Below, one piece after another: positions 6,163 through 14,276 of a stretch of DNA of 19,195 nt (position 1 is the first letter of the stretch; each line of letters begins with the position of its first letter). Below the pieces are notes generated by a model, which was given only the letters and a program-made list of their open reading frames with translations, ran no database searches and had not been told where the DNA came from. The position numbers were made by a program, and so were the translations under genes. Where the stretch lies: NCBI GenBank assembly GCA_964478455.1, contig CAYZJD010000040.1, forward strand, positions 1 through 19,195, written 5' to 3'. The stretch is from CAYZJD01 sp964478455. Lineage in GTDB: Bacteria > Acidobacteriota > Terriglobia > Bryobacterales > Bryobacteraceae.

Positions 6163-7464
6163 TTACAACTGATATGGGCTGCGCATGCGACGGGAGAGGA
6201 GGCGGGAGGCCTCGTCGTCGCCGAGGATTTCCTCCTTCATGGGGTCCCAGCGAATCTTCCGGCCCGTCAGCATCGCGATCTGTCCCAGCCAGCCGGGCGT
6301 CGCCGAGCGAAGCGCGACGTCGGCCGGCGCGATCGTCGGCCCGCGCGTCTTCACCGCGCGGATGAACTCCTCATAGTGCCTCGTGGACCAGTAGGACTTC
6401 TCCTCGTCTTCGACCGTTTCCAGTTTCAGCAGGCTCGCCGGCTGCGTCTCAATCTTGCCGCGGTCTACCCAAACCCACCCCTCGTCGCCGATCCACTTCG
6501 TTCCACTCCGAATGTCGGAGTGGCCGCCAGCAATGATCATCTCGACACCGCCCGCATACCGCGCCGTCAGGCGATACTTCGTGGCCGTGTTCCATAAAGC
6601 CGCGCGCGGCGGGTATTCTCCAACCCCTTCCACTTCATACGGCCCCGTGTGGTCGAAGCCCAGGCCCCAGTGCGCGATGTCTCCGTGGTGTCCGATCCAG
6701 TCCATCAACTGGCCTCCGCCGTAGTCCAGGTTCCAGCGCCAGTTCTTGTGAACCCGCGCAACGCAATACGGCGCTTCGGGGGCGGGGCCCAGCCAACGGT
6801 CGTAATTCAATGCCGGCGGGGGTTCGGTGATCTGCGTCTGGTCCTTGGTCTTGGCGAAGTCCTCGTGGCCTTCGGGCAGCCCGACCTCCACCCGCGTGAC
6901 TTTCCCGATCCTGCCGCCTCTTACCAGCTCGACCCCAACCCGGAAGTTCTCTTGCGACCGCTGCCAGCTTCCCGTCTGCCAGACGCGGCCATATCGCCGC
7001 ACGGCTTCGCGAATGGCGACGCCCTCGGCGAAGCTGTAGGCGAGCGGCTTCTCGCCATAGATGTCCTTGCCGGCCCGCGCGGCCAGCACCGAAATGATTC
7101 CGTGCCAGTGGTCGGGAACGGCGATGCTCACCGCGTCGATGTCCCGGCGCGAGAGCAATTCCTCGAATGCGCGGTAGACGGCGCAATCGCGGTTGCCGTA
7201 CTTGGCGTCGATCTTGTCCTTGGCGGCGGAGAGATGGGCGTCATCCACGTCGCAGACGGCCGCGTACTGCACTTCGGGGATCTTCAAGAAGATGTCCACG
7301 TGATCGCCGCCCATCCAGCCGACGCCGATGGTGGCAAAGGTGACTCGGTCGCTCGGGGCTACGGCACCGCCGCGCCCAAGCGCGGAGGCCTTGATGACCG
7401 TTGGGAACCCGATGGCGGCTGCCGAAGAAGCGAGGCGGCGGAAGAACTGCCGGCGACTGTTCAT
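6163..7464 (-). CDS. Tat-exported Gfo/Idh/MocA-family oxidoreductase
   Basis: The product is a 433-residue NAD(P)-dependent oxidoreductase of the Gfo/Idh/MocA family, whose members oxidise or reduce sugars, inositols and glycosides. The N-terminus SRRQFFRRLASSAAAIGFP is a twin-arginine leader, so the enzyme is folded with its cofactor and then exported. The Rossmann motif is G47-V-G-W-M-G52, and the catalytic E138-K-P occurs in DIYGEKPLAYS. The substrate-side histidines lie in DWIGHHGDIAHWGLG. Length and the GPAPEAPY...NWRWNLDYGGGQ region match the Tat-tagged subfamily common in Planctomycetes and Acidobacteria. ATG 7464 is supported by AGGAG (7477-7473) eight bases upstream. The nearest same-strand gene downstream is the HEPN gene. 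Substrate unknown. Confidence 0.9.
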   Translation of the reverse strand: MNSRRQFFRRLASSAAAIGFPTVIKASALGRGGAVAPSDRVTFATIGVGWMGGDHVDIFLKIPEVQYAAVCDVDDAHLSAAKDKIDAKYGNRDCAVYRAFEELLSRRDIDAVSIAVPDHWHGIISVLAARAGKDIYGEKPLAYSFAEGVAIREAVRRYGRVWQTGSWQRSQENFRVGVELVRGGRIGKVTRVEVGLPEGHEDFAKTKDQTQITEPPPALNYDRWLGPAPEAPYCVARVHKNWRWNLDYGGGQLMDWIGHHGDIAHWGLGFDHTGPYEVEGVGEYPPRAALWNTATKYRLTARYAGGVEMIIAGGHSDIRSGTKWIGDEGWVWVDRGKIETQPASLLKLETVEDEEKSYWSTRHYEEFIRAVKTRGPTIAPADVALRSATPGWLGQIAMLTGRKIRWDPMKEEILGDDEASRLLSRRMRSPYQL

Positions 7465-7610
7465 GGGACGCTCTCCTGTTGAAAGTCAGATTCACAGCCT
7501 AAAGCCACGGCAAGCTGCTTCGCAACCTGGTTGGCGGACGCGGATTTCGCCAGGGGGTGGCGGTCCCGGCAAGGAGGCAGGCGGTAATATACATGTGGGA
7601 AGCGAGACCG

Positions 7611-8810
7611 ATGAGGCGAGATCTTCTTACGACTGTTCTTTTCACTTCTCTTCTTTCGTGCGGTCTCTCGAGTTGTTCCGGCAACAGGCCGCAGCCGGCG
7701 GCCGCCAGGGCTCAGGCAGCGCTGGTTACCACGGCGGTGGTGGTGGAGAGGACGGTCCCGGTCGAGATCCGCGTGATCGGGAACGTCGAACCGTATACCA
7801 CCATCCACGTGAAGGCGCAGATCGGCGGCCAGTTGACCAAGGTGTATTTCCGGGAGGGTCAAGAGGTCCGGAAAGGCGATCGGCTGTTCCTGATCGACCC
7901 GCGGCCGTACGACGAGGCGATCCGGCAGGCCGAGGCCAACCTGGCCAGAAACACCGCTCTGCTCCAGCAGGCCGAAGCCAACCTCCAGCGCGACCTGGCC
8001 GAGGAGAAGTACGCCCGGGACCAGGCCGCCCGCTACCAAAGACTGTTCGTCGAGGGCGTGATGTCGAAGGAGCAAACGGAGCAGTTCCTGACCGACGCCG
8101 ACGCCCGCGCGGAGGCCGTCAAGGCGGACCGAGCCGCCATCGAAAGCGCGCGGGCCGCCATCCAGGCCGATCGGGCCGCGCTGGCGAACGCCAGGCTCCA
8201 GCGCGCCTACTGCTCCATCGACTCGCCGATCGATGGGCGTACGGGCGATCTCGCCATCCACGAGGGCAACCTCGTCAAGGCGAACGACGTGGACCTGATC
8301 ACCATTCACCAGATCCGGCCCATCTACGTCACGTTCTCGGTGCCGGAGAAGGACCTCCCCGCGGTCAAGAGGTACATGGCGACCGGGACGCTGCCCGTGC
8401 TGGCGAGCCCGCCCAGCGATCCCGCCATGGTGGAGCAGGGAAGCCTCACCTTCGTCGATAACGCGGTGGACAGCACCACCGGGACGATCAAGCTGAAGGG
8501 GGCCTTCCCCAACCCGGGCGGCAGGCTGTGGCCGGGGCAGTTCGTCAACGTGGTGCTCCGGCTGACCGTCAAACCGAACGCTCTCGTGGCGCCCGCGCGC
8601 GCCATCCAGACGGGGCAGGAGGGCGAATATGTCTACGTGGTCACGAAGGACATGACGGCTGAGGCCAGGCCGGTGGTTACGTCGAACCGGGTGGATCGGC
8701 AAGTGGTCGTCGAGCAAGGCCTCGCGCGCGGGGAGACGGTAGTCACCGAAGGCCAGCTCAGGCTCGCTCCGGGAGTGAAAGTCCGGATCAAGGAAACAGG
8801 AAAGTCATGA
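7611..8810 (+). CDS. RND efflux membrane-fusion (periplasmic adaptor) lipoprotein, MdtA-like
   Basis: The product is a 399-residue HlyD/AcrA-type adaptor that bridges an RND pump and an outer-membrane channel. The chosen ATG gives a lipoprotein signal MRRDLLTTVLFTSLLSCGLSSC with lipobox Leu-Ser-Ser-Cys and lipidation at Cys22. In-frame starts at 7593 and 7557 would place extra residues before the leader. Order of domains: first barrel-sandwich half with IRVIGNVEPYTTIHVKAQIG and FREGQEVRKGDRLFLIDPRPY, a long alpha-hairpin (about 100-195, alanine- and arginine-rich), second lipoyl half SPIDGRTGDLAIHEGNLV, a beta-barrel (IRPIYVTFSVPEKDL) and a membrane-proximal domain ending in RLAPGVKVRIK. A TAATAT hexamer at 7585-7590 may be the -10. 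The stop overlaps the pump gene start in an ATGA. Confidence 0.93.
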   Translation: MRRDLLTTVLFTSLLSCGLSSCSGNRPQPAAARAQAALVTTAVVVERTVPVEIRVIGNVEPYTTIHVKAQIGGQLTKVYFREGQEVRKGDRLFLIDPRPYDEAIRQAEANLARNTALLQQAEANLQRDLAEEKYARDQAARYQRLFVEGVMSKEQTEQFLTDADARAEAVKADRAAIESARAAIQADRAALANARLQRAYCSIDSPIDGRTGDLAIHEGNLVKANDVDLITIHQIRPIYVTFSVPEKDLPAVKRYMATGTLPVLASPPSDPAMVEQGSLTFVDNAVDSTTGTIKLKGAFPNPGGRLWPGQFVNVVLRLTVKPNALVAPARAIQTGQEGEYVYVVTKDMTAEARPVVTSNRVDRQVVVEQGLARGETVVTEGQLRLAPGVKVRIKETGKS

Positions 8811-11800
8811 CCCTCTCCGATGGTTTTATCCGCCGCCCGGTTGCGACAAGCCTGCTGATGCTGGCCATCGCGCTGTTCGGCCTGGTGGCCTACCGGGCGC
8901 TGCCGGTCAGCGACCTCCCCAACGTGGACTTCCCCACCATCGTAGTGACGGCCAGCCTGCCGGGCGCGAACCCGGACACCATGGCCTCGGCCGTGGCCAC
9001 CCCGCTCGAGAAGCAGTTTTCGACCATTGAGGGGCTGGACTCGATGACGTCCACCAGCGGTCTCGGGTCCACCTCCATCACCCTCCAATTCGCCCTGAAC
9101 CGGGAACTCGACGCGGCCGCGCAGGACGTCCAGGCCGCTATCACCCGCGCCGCCCCGCTGTTGCCCCCGGGCATGCCGAACCCGCCGACGTTCCGCAAGG
9201 TGAATCCCGCCGACCAGCCGATCATGTACCTCGCTCTCACTTCGAAGACGCTTCCGCTCTACGACATTGACGAGTACGCCGAGACGCTGATGGCGCAGCG
9301 GATCTCGATGGTCAGCGGAGTGGCGCAGGTGGCGGTTTTCGGCGCCGCGAAATACGCCGTCCGGGTTCAGGTGGATCCCTCCGCCCTGGCGGCCAGACGC
9401 ATCGGCATTGATGAAGTGATCGGGGCGGTGCGCAGTTGGAACGTGAACCTGCCCACGGGAGAGTTGTACGGGCCGGACCAGGCCTACACCATCCAGGCCA
9501 CCGGGCAACTGACAAAGGCTAGCGCCTATCGCCCCCTGGTGGTCACCTACCGTAACGGGTCGCCGGTGCGCCTGGAGGAAGTCGCCAAGGTTTTCGACAG
9601 CGTCGAAGACGACAAAGTCGCTTCCTGGTACAACAGCAAGGAAGGACAAAGCCGGTCCATCGTGCTGGCCGTGCAGCGGCAGCCCGGCGTCAACACCATC
9701 GCCGTGGCCGACTCGATTCGCGCGCTGCTGCCCATGTTCCGCGCGCAGCTTCCGCCGCCGGTGCAACTCCACATCCTGTACGACCGCTCGGAGACTATCC
9801 GCGCGTCGTTCCAGGATGTCCAGTTCACGATGTACCTGACCCTGGCTCTGGTCGTTCTGGTGATCTTTCTTTTTCTGCGCAACGTCTCCGCCACGGTGAT
9901 CCCTAGCCTCGCCCTGCCGTTTTCGATCATCGGCGCCTTCGCCATCATGTACCTGCTCGACTTTTCGCTCAACAACCTGTCGATGATGGCGCTCATCCTA
10001 TCGATCGGCTACGTGGTGGACGACGCCATCGTGATGCTCGAAAACATCGTGCGTCACATGGAACACGGCGAGCGCCCCATGGGGGCGAGCTTCAGCGGTT
10101 CGCGGGAGATCGGCTTCACGATCGTGTCGATGACGTTGTCGCTGGCCGCGGTTTTCATTCCGGTGCTCTTCCTCGGCGGCATCGTGGGCCGGCTGTTCCG
10201 GGAATTCGCGGTCACCATCACGGCGGCGATCCTCATCTCCGGTGTCGTGTCGGTGACGCTGACGCCGATGCTGTGCAGCCGCTTCCTCCGGCCGCCATCC
10301 GAGCAACGCAGCGCGTTCTATCGAGTGACAGAGGGCTTCTTCCGGGGGATGCTCCACGGCTACTCCAGATCGCTGCGATGGACGCTGCGCTACCGCCCGG
10401 TGACGATGGCTATCTCCATCGTGCTGCTGGCGGCTACGGTCTACCTGTTCCTCAAAGCGTCGAAAGGCTTTCTTCCCAGCGAGGACACCGACCAGATCTT
10501 CGCCGTGACGGAGGCGGCCCAGGGCACGTCCTTCTACGACATGTTCCGGTACCAGCAGGCGGTGGCGGAGATCGCGCGCAACGATCCCAACGTCGAGCAG
10601 TTCATGTCCGGCTGCGGAGGCATGGGCGGTGGCGGCGGCATCGGTGGCCCGAACTACGGACGGATGTTTCTGCACTTGAAGCCGAGGGCGCAGAGAGAGC
10701 TTAGCGCGGACCAGGTGATGGAAACGCTGCGGCCCAAGTTCGCCGCCGTCCCCGGCATGCAAGTCTATTTGCAGAACCCGCCGACCATCCGCATTGGCGG
10801 GCAGCTCACCAAGAGCCTCTACCAGTTCACCTTGCAGGGACCCAACATCGAGGAACTGTACCGCGTGGCCGGAGAGATCGAAAGGGAGATGGCGGCGCTT
10901 CCGTCGGTCCGGGATGTCACCACCGATCTGCTGCTGAAAAAGCCGCAGATCAACGTGGAGATCGACCGCGACAAGGCGGCCGCGCTCAGGCTGACGGCAA
11001 GCGAGATTGAAGAAGCGCTGTACGGCGCCTACGGCCCGCGCTGGATCTCCACCATTTACGCGCCGAACAACCAGTACCGGGTCATCATGGAAACCCTGCC
11101 GGAGTTCCAGGCCAATCCCGATGCGCTGTCGATGCTTTACGTCCGCTCGGCCAACGGCGGAGTGGTGCCGCTCAGCACGGCCGCGAAGATGACACGGAAC
11201 CTGGGGCCGCAGACAATCAACCACTTCGGGCAACTGCCCTCGGTCACGATCTCGTTCAACCTCAGGCAGGGCGTTTCCCTGGGGGACGCCGTGGACCAGA
11301 TCCAGCAGATCTCCGACAGGCTGTTGCCGCCGACGATCAGCACCAGCTTTCAGGGCAGCGCCCAGGCCTTCCAGACCTCGTTCCGCAACCTGTGGCTTCT
11401 GCTGATTGTCGCGATTCTGGTGGTTTACATCGTGCTGGGCATTCTGTACGAAAGTTACGTCCACCCGATCACCATCCTGTCCGGGCTGCCCTCGGCGGGC
11501 TTCGGAGCGCTGCTCACGCTCTACCTGTTCCGCGTCGAACTGAACATTTACTCCTTCGTGGGTCTCATCATGCTCATCGGCATCGTGAAGAAGAATGCGA
11601 TCATGCAAATCGACTTCGCGCTGGCGGCCGAGCGGCAGGAGGGCAAGCCGCCGCTGGAGGCCATCTACCAGGGATGCCTGATCCGCTTCCGGCCCATCAT
11701 GATGACCACCATGGCGGCGCTGCTGGGAGCGGTGCCGATCGCGCTCGGCTATGGCGCGGGCGGGGAAGCGCGCCAGCCCCTCGGCCTCGCCGTGGTCGGA

Positions 11801-11941
11801 GGGCTGCTGTTCTCGCAGTTGGTGACGCTGTACTTGACGCCCGTCTACTACACGTACCTCGCCGCCTTGCAGAACTGGTTCCGCAAGCACAAAGAGCACC
11901 CGCTCGTTCCGGCCCCGGACGCAGGAACAGGCCGAGTGTGA
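8807..11941 (+). CDS. RND multidrug efflux permease, MdtB/MdtC/AcrB family (HAE1)
   Basis: The 1044-residue product is full length for a hydrophobe/amphiphile-efflux RND pump, a proton-driven inner-membrane trimer exporting drugs, bile-salt-like amphiphiles or metabolites. Twelve transmembrane segments in two halves are evident: TM1 near 13-30, then the TM2-6 block and the TM8-12 block each following a large periplasmic loop. The proton relay is D405-D406 in SIGYVVDDAIVMLENI, and the TM10 lysine is K929 in GIVKKNAIM. The loop motifs VDFPTIVVTASLPGANPDTM and PPGMPNPPTFRKVNPADQP are closest to the MdtB/MdtC branch. A glycine-rich stretch with Cys and Met occurs at about 600-616. Start ATG overlaps the adaptor stop by 4 bp, indicating an operon. 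No TolC/OprM-type gene follows; the partner must be encoded elsewhere. Substrate unknown. Confidence 0.96.
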   Translation: MTLSDGFIRRPVATSLLMLAIALFGLVAYRALPVSDLPNVDFPTIVVTASLPGANPDTMASAVATPLEKQFSTIEGLDSMTSTSGLGSTSITLQFALNRELDAAAQDVQAAITRAAPLLPPGMPNPPTFRKVNPADQPIMYLALTSKTLPLYDIDEYAETLMAQRISMVSGVAQVAVFGAAKYAVRVQVDPSALAARRIGIDEVIGAVRSWNVNLPTGELYGPDQAYTIQATGQLTKASAYRPLVVTYRNGSPVRLEEVAKVFDSVEDDKVASWYNSKEGQSRSIVLAVQRQPGVNTIAVADSIRALLPMFRAQLPPPVQLHILYDRSETIRASFQDVQFTMYLTLALVVLVIFLFLRNVSATVIPSLALPFSIIGAFAIMYLLDFSLNNLSMMALILSIGYVVDDAIVMLENIVRHMEHGERPMGASFSGSREIGFTIVSMTLSLAAVFIPVLFLGGIVGRLFREFAVTITAAILISGVVSVTLTPMLCSRFLRPPSEQRSAFYRVTEGFFRGMLHGYSRSLRWTLRYRPVTMAISIVLLAATVYLFLKASKGFLPSEDTDQIFAVTEAAQGTSFYDMFRYQQAVAEIARNDPNVEQFMSGCGGMGGGGGIGGPNYGRMFLHLKPRAQRELSADQVMETLRPKFAAVPGMQVYLQNPPTIRIGGQLTKSLYQFTLQGPNIEELYRVAGEIEREMAALPSVRDVTTDLLLKKPQINVEIDRDKAAALRLTASEIEEALYGAYGPRWISTIYAPNNQYRVIMETLPEFQANPDALSMLYVRSANGGVVPLSTAAKMTRNLGPQTINHFGQLPSVTISFNLRQGVSLGDAVDQIQQISDRLLPPTISTSFQGSAQAFQTSFRNLWLLLIVAILVVYIVLGILYESYVHPITILSGLPSAGFGALLTLYLFRVELNIYSFVGLIMLIGIVKKNAIMQIDFALAAERQEGKPPLEAIYQGCLIRFRPIMMTTMAALLGAVPIALGYGAGGEARQPLGLAVVGGLLFSQLVTLYLTPVYYTYLAALQNWFRKHKEHPLVPAPDAGTGRV

Positions 11942-12056
11942 GGCCGCCGGTGCGGTGTCGACTACTGAAGACCGGGGGTGAGGACTGCCTTCGGTATCCG
12001 AAGCGCACGTCGCGGCCTGCTGTCAAAGAAGGTGGCGCCACAGGCCGCGCGGAAGC

Positions 12057-12365
12057 TCAGAGAAACGTATCTTCGGCAATCGCGTCCTTCCCGAAGATCG
12101 CGCGGATCAGATCTTTCCCCGCCTCCTCCTTTCGGGCGGGTTCCTGTTCCTTCATGAAGCGCCGGTAAGCCGCCTTCAGATTCTCTCGCGCTTCGGTTTC
12201 GGCGCGAAGGCCACGTTCGGCTAGAACGACCAGAGCGCGGCTCATCGTCAGATGCCGCTCCTTGGCGACGCGGCGAACTTCCCCTGCGAGCGGGGCGGGG
12301 ATAGTCACGCTCTGGCGAACCGCCTTCAGTCTGGGTGGGAGTGGCAAAGTCTTCTGTCGCGGCAT
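12057..12365 (-). CDS. Ribbon-helix-helix (CopG/Arc-like) protein, orphan antitoxin-like
   Basis: The product is a 102-residue protein with a predicted ribbon-helix-helix fold. A DNA-contacting strand RQSVTIP (17-23) is followed by helix 24-38 and helix 40-55 (MSRALVVLAERGL). A charged helix (58-90) and the tail FGKDAIAEDTFL follow and could bind a toxin. Such proteins repress their own promoter as antitoxins or small regulators. No toxin gene adjoins: the pump gene converges downstream and the phosphoesterase operon ends upstream. The ATG at 12365 has no Shine-Dalgarno but lies six bases after an extended -10, and a perfect 15-bp palindrome sits upstream. These features favour an autoregulated leaderless gene. 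Confidence 0.75.
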   Translation of the reverse strand: MPRQKTLPLPPRLKAVRQSVTIPAPLAGEVRRVAKERHLTMSRALVVLAERGLRAETEARENLKAAYRRFMKEQEPARKEEAGKDLIRAIFGKDAIAEDTFL

Positions 12366-12371
12366 AATGGG

Positions 12372-12380
12372 ATTTTACCA
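12372..12380 (-). promoter_or_regulatory. Extended -10 of the ribbon-helix-helix gene
   Basis: On the minus strand TGG plus TAAAAT (12377-12372) is an extended -10 with five of six hexamer matches. Only six bases (CCCATT) separate it from ATG 12365, so transcription would start at or next to the start codon. The -35 position is occupied by the palindrome at 12386-12400 and has no good consensus. Confidence 0.55.
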
Positions 12381-12385
12381 TCGCT

Positions 12386-12400
12386 GCACCACTGTGGTGC
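12386..12400. promoter_or_regulatory. Perfect 15-bp palindrome, candidate operator
   Basis: GCACCAC and GTGGTGC flank a single central base, forming a perfect 7-bp inverted repeat. It covers the -35 region of the adjacent ribbon-helix-helix gene, nine bases upstream of its -10 hexamer. RHH proteins usually bind short inverted or tandem repeats as dimers of dimers. Autorepression is therefore the natural reading, though untested. Confidence 0.55.
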
Positions 12401-12452
12401 GGTGTGGGTCGGTGTTGAATCTCAGGTGTAGTCGCCGGTCCGGACGCGGCCG

Positions 12453-14276
12453 CTACCGCAGGTAGCCCAGGCTCTTGAGCCGTTCGAGTTCCTGGAGGTC
12501 CTCGACCCGCACCGGTTCGCCCAGCGGAGCGGGCCTGCCATAGGTAGGCACAAAGCCGGGCCGAGGCGGAATCCTCATGGCCTCGGCCAGCGGGCACCCG
12601 CGAAGCTCATGTGACAGCGGGACTCCGAGCAGGCTGAGCAGGGTGGGGGCGATGTCCAGGATGTGCGCGTCCTTCAGGTTCACGCCGGCGCGGAACGCGG
12701 GACCGGACAGAATCACGATTCCGTCGGGTGCGCCGTAGTGCTGGTATCCGGAAAAGGTCCAGCCGTGATCGGACACAACCACGTAGTTGCAGGGAAAGCG
12801 CGCCAGCAGTTCGCCAAGAATTCGATCCAGCTCGACATAGGAGCCGATCACCGGGTCTCCCGCGTGCCGGTCTACCAGTCGCTCCCATTCGCGGTCATCG
12901 AGGCTCGCGGGCAGGGACGTAAGCAGGATGCGGTCCTGGGCGTGGAAAGCCCACCTGAGGTGCAGCAGGTCGTCGGCGAGGCGGTTGCAGTACACGCCGA
13001 GATCGAAAGACCCGCGCGAGAACAGGTCGAGAGTGAAGGCGGCCTCCAGGCGGGCGCGTTCGATCAATGCTCGAGGGTTGACGGCGGCTCTTCGCCAGCG
13101 GATCCTGGGGCGGCCCGAGCGTGCGACCAGCCGCGCCCACTGCGCGGCCAGTTCCGCCGGGAAGGCGGAGGTGGGCTTCCCGTCGTCGCTATAGACAATC
13201 GCGCTTCCGCGAACGGGCCGGACCGGGAGTGAGGTCACCGGATTGGCTACCGCGACACGCCTGCCGAAACCGGAAGCAACCTCCCAAACGGTTCTGACCT
13301 TTCGGTCCGCCGATCCCGTGAGATTCATGGTCCACAGGCCGGGGTTGGGCAGTTCCGCCAGGTGCTTCATGCCGTGGAAAGTGTGCAGCGTGGGCGGCAT
13401 GGTGAGCAGTTCCGTGATGGCGCGGCCGGAGAAAGGAAGCGTCATCTTGCGGAAGCCGAGGACGCCGTGCTCCTCGGGCGGGCGTCCGGTGAACACGGTG
13501 TTCCAGATGAGCGGAGACAAGGAGAGATCACCGTTATCGAGGTAGCCGCACGCACCGCTCCGTATGAGGCGCGCAAAGTTAGGGAGCCTGCCGGCTGCCA
13601 GCAGCGGCTTCATGAGGTTCCAACTAAGGCCGTCCAGTCCCAGGAGGATGACGCGGCGCGATTCGTCAAGGCTGGTCCCCGGCGGTTCTCCGCCAGTCGA
13701 GCCGGCTGCCCTCCGGATCTCCTCCACGGGGTATCTCCGATCCTGAACCTCCGTCTTCATGTTCCAGGCCAGGCACACCGCTGCAAGCGCGACGGCAAAC
13801 GCGAGCAGAACCGCCGAGCGCCGCCGCCGGCCTCGGCGGCGTAGCCAGACGCCGCTAACGAGGATGCAGGCACCCGCCAGAAGAATCGTTGCCAGGTCGA
13901 CCAGACCGGGAAGAGTCAGGAAGCGCGGCGGAAGAATCCACGACTGGGCGCGAGTCAGACGGTTGAGCAGTCCCCACACAAGGTGGCCGGCAACGAAGCC
14001 AGAGATGAGGTAAGCGGGCCAGTCGTCCCGGCTCCAGGCCAGCAGTCTCCGTAGTGCGAGCCACAGCAGGGACAAAGCGGCGAGCAGCGCCGCATTCGAA
14101 ACGGCCGCGATCCAAAGCATGGCCGCCGCAAGTTCGCCGGCTGCCAGCGCAGGCAGCGGCGCGTTCGCCCAGGCCAGGGCCGTGGTGAGGACCGCGGTCT
14201 GAACCACAGTCGCGCCGGCGGCGATCCGCAAGGTGGCCGGCAAGACGGTGAAGCCAGTACTCGCCAAAGCCCTCAC
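12453..14276 (-). CDS. Membrane-anchored alkaline-phosphatase-superfamily phosphoesterase
   Basis: The product is 607 residues. About five transmembrane helices occupy the first 172 residues (roughly 15-36, 45-76, 86-106, 122-144, 153-171). A large catalytic domain of the type I phosphodiesterase/nucleotide pyrophosphatase class follows. D215 in LLGLDGLSWN is a metal ligand, T260 in SPLIWNTVFTGRPPEEHG is the likely nucleophile, and VVSDHGWTFSGYQHYG supplies Asp-His ligands. The C-terminal EDLQELERLKSLGYLR resembles tails of related acidobacterial enzymes. Family members hydrolyse phosphodiesters or transfer phospho-groups; the substrate is not evident. It is the last gene of a four-gene operon. 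Its GTG start overlaps the formamidase stop by four bases (GTGA), so translation is probably coupled. Confidence 0.85.
   Translation of the reverse strand: MRALASTGFTVLPATLRIAAGATVVQTAVLTTALAWANAPLPALAAGELAAAMLWIAAVSNAALLAALSLLWLALRRLLAWSRDDWPAYLISGFVAGHLVWGLLNRLTRAQSWILPPRFLTLPGLVDLATILLAGACILVSGVWLRRRGRRRRSAVLLAFAVALAAVCLAWNMKTEVQDRRYPVEEIRRAAGSTGGEPPGTSLDESRRVILLGLDGLSWNLMKPLLAAGRLPNFARLIRSGACGYLDNGDLSLSPLIWNTVFTGRPPEEHGVLGFRKMTLPFSGRAITELLTMPPTLHTFHGMKHLAELPNPGLWTMNLTGSADRKVRTVWEVASGFGRRVAVANPVTSLPVRPVRGSAIVYSDDGKPTSAFPAELAAQWARLVARSGRPRIRWRRAAVNPRALIERARLEAAFTLDLFSRGSFDLGVYCNRLADDLLHLRWAFHAQDRILLTSLPASLDDREWERLVDRHAGDPVIGSYVELDRILGELLARFPCNYVVVSDHGWTFSGYQHYGAPDGIVILSGPAFRAGVNLKDAHILDIAPTLLSLLGVPLSHELRGCPLAEAMRIPPRPGFVPTYGRPAPLGEPVRVEDLQELERLKSLGYLR

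Noticed and set aside
7461..8717. Minus-strand frame of 418 codons opposite the membrane-fusion protein.
   Set aside because: Shadow of a clearly coding plus-strand gene. It has no ribosome-binding site and no recognisable protein.
9998..11899. Very long open frame (633 codons) on the minus strand opposite the RND pump gene.
   Set aside because: High-GC codon bias leaves the antisense frame open by chance. The sense strand encodes an unmistakable full-length pump with catalytic residues, and the antisense product is rich in Arg, His and Gln with no domain pattern.
11989..12003. Stem CTTCGG-TAT-CCGAAG between the convergent pump and RHH genes as a terminator.
   Set aside because: The stem is only 6 bp and no T-run follows on either strand. 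It could form, but intrinsic termination is not supported.
11962..12597. Minus-strand frame of 211 codons covering the ribbon-helix-helix gene.
   Set aside because: It is low-complexity, rich in Arg, Pro and Gly, and overlaps two real genes in other frames. The 12057-12365 frame has the domain and the promoter.
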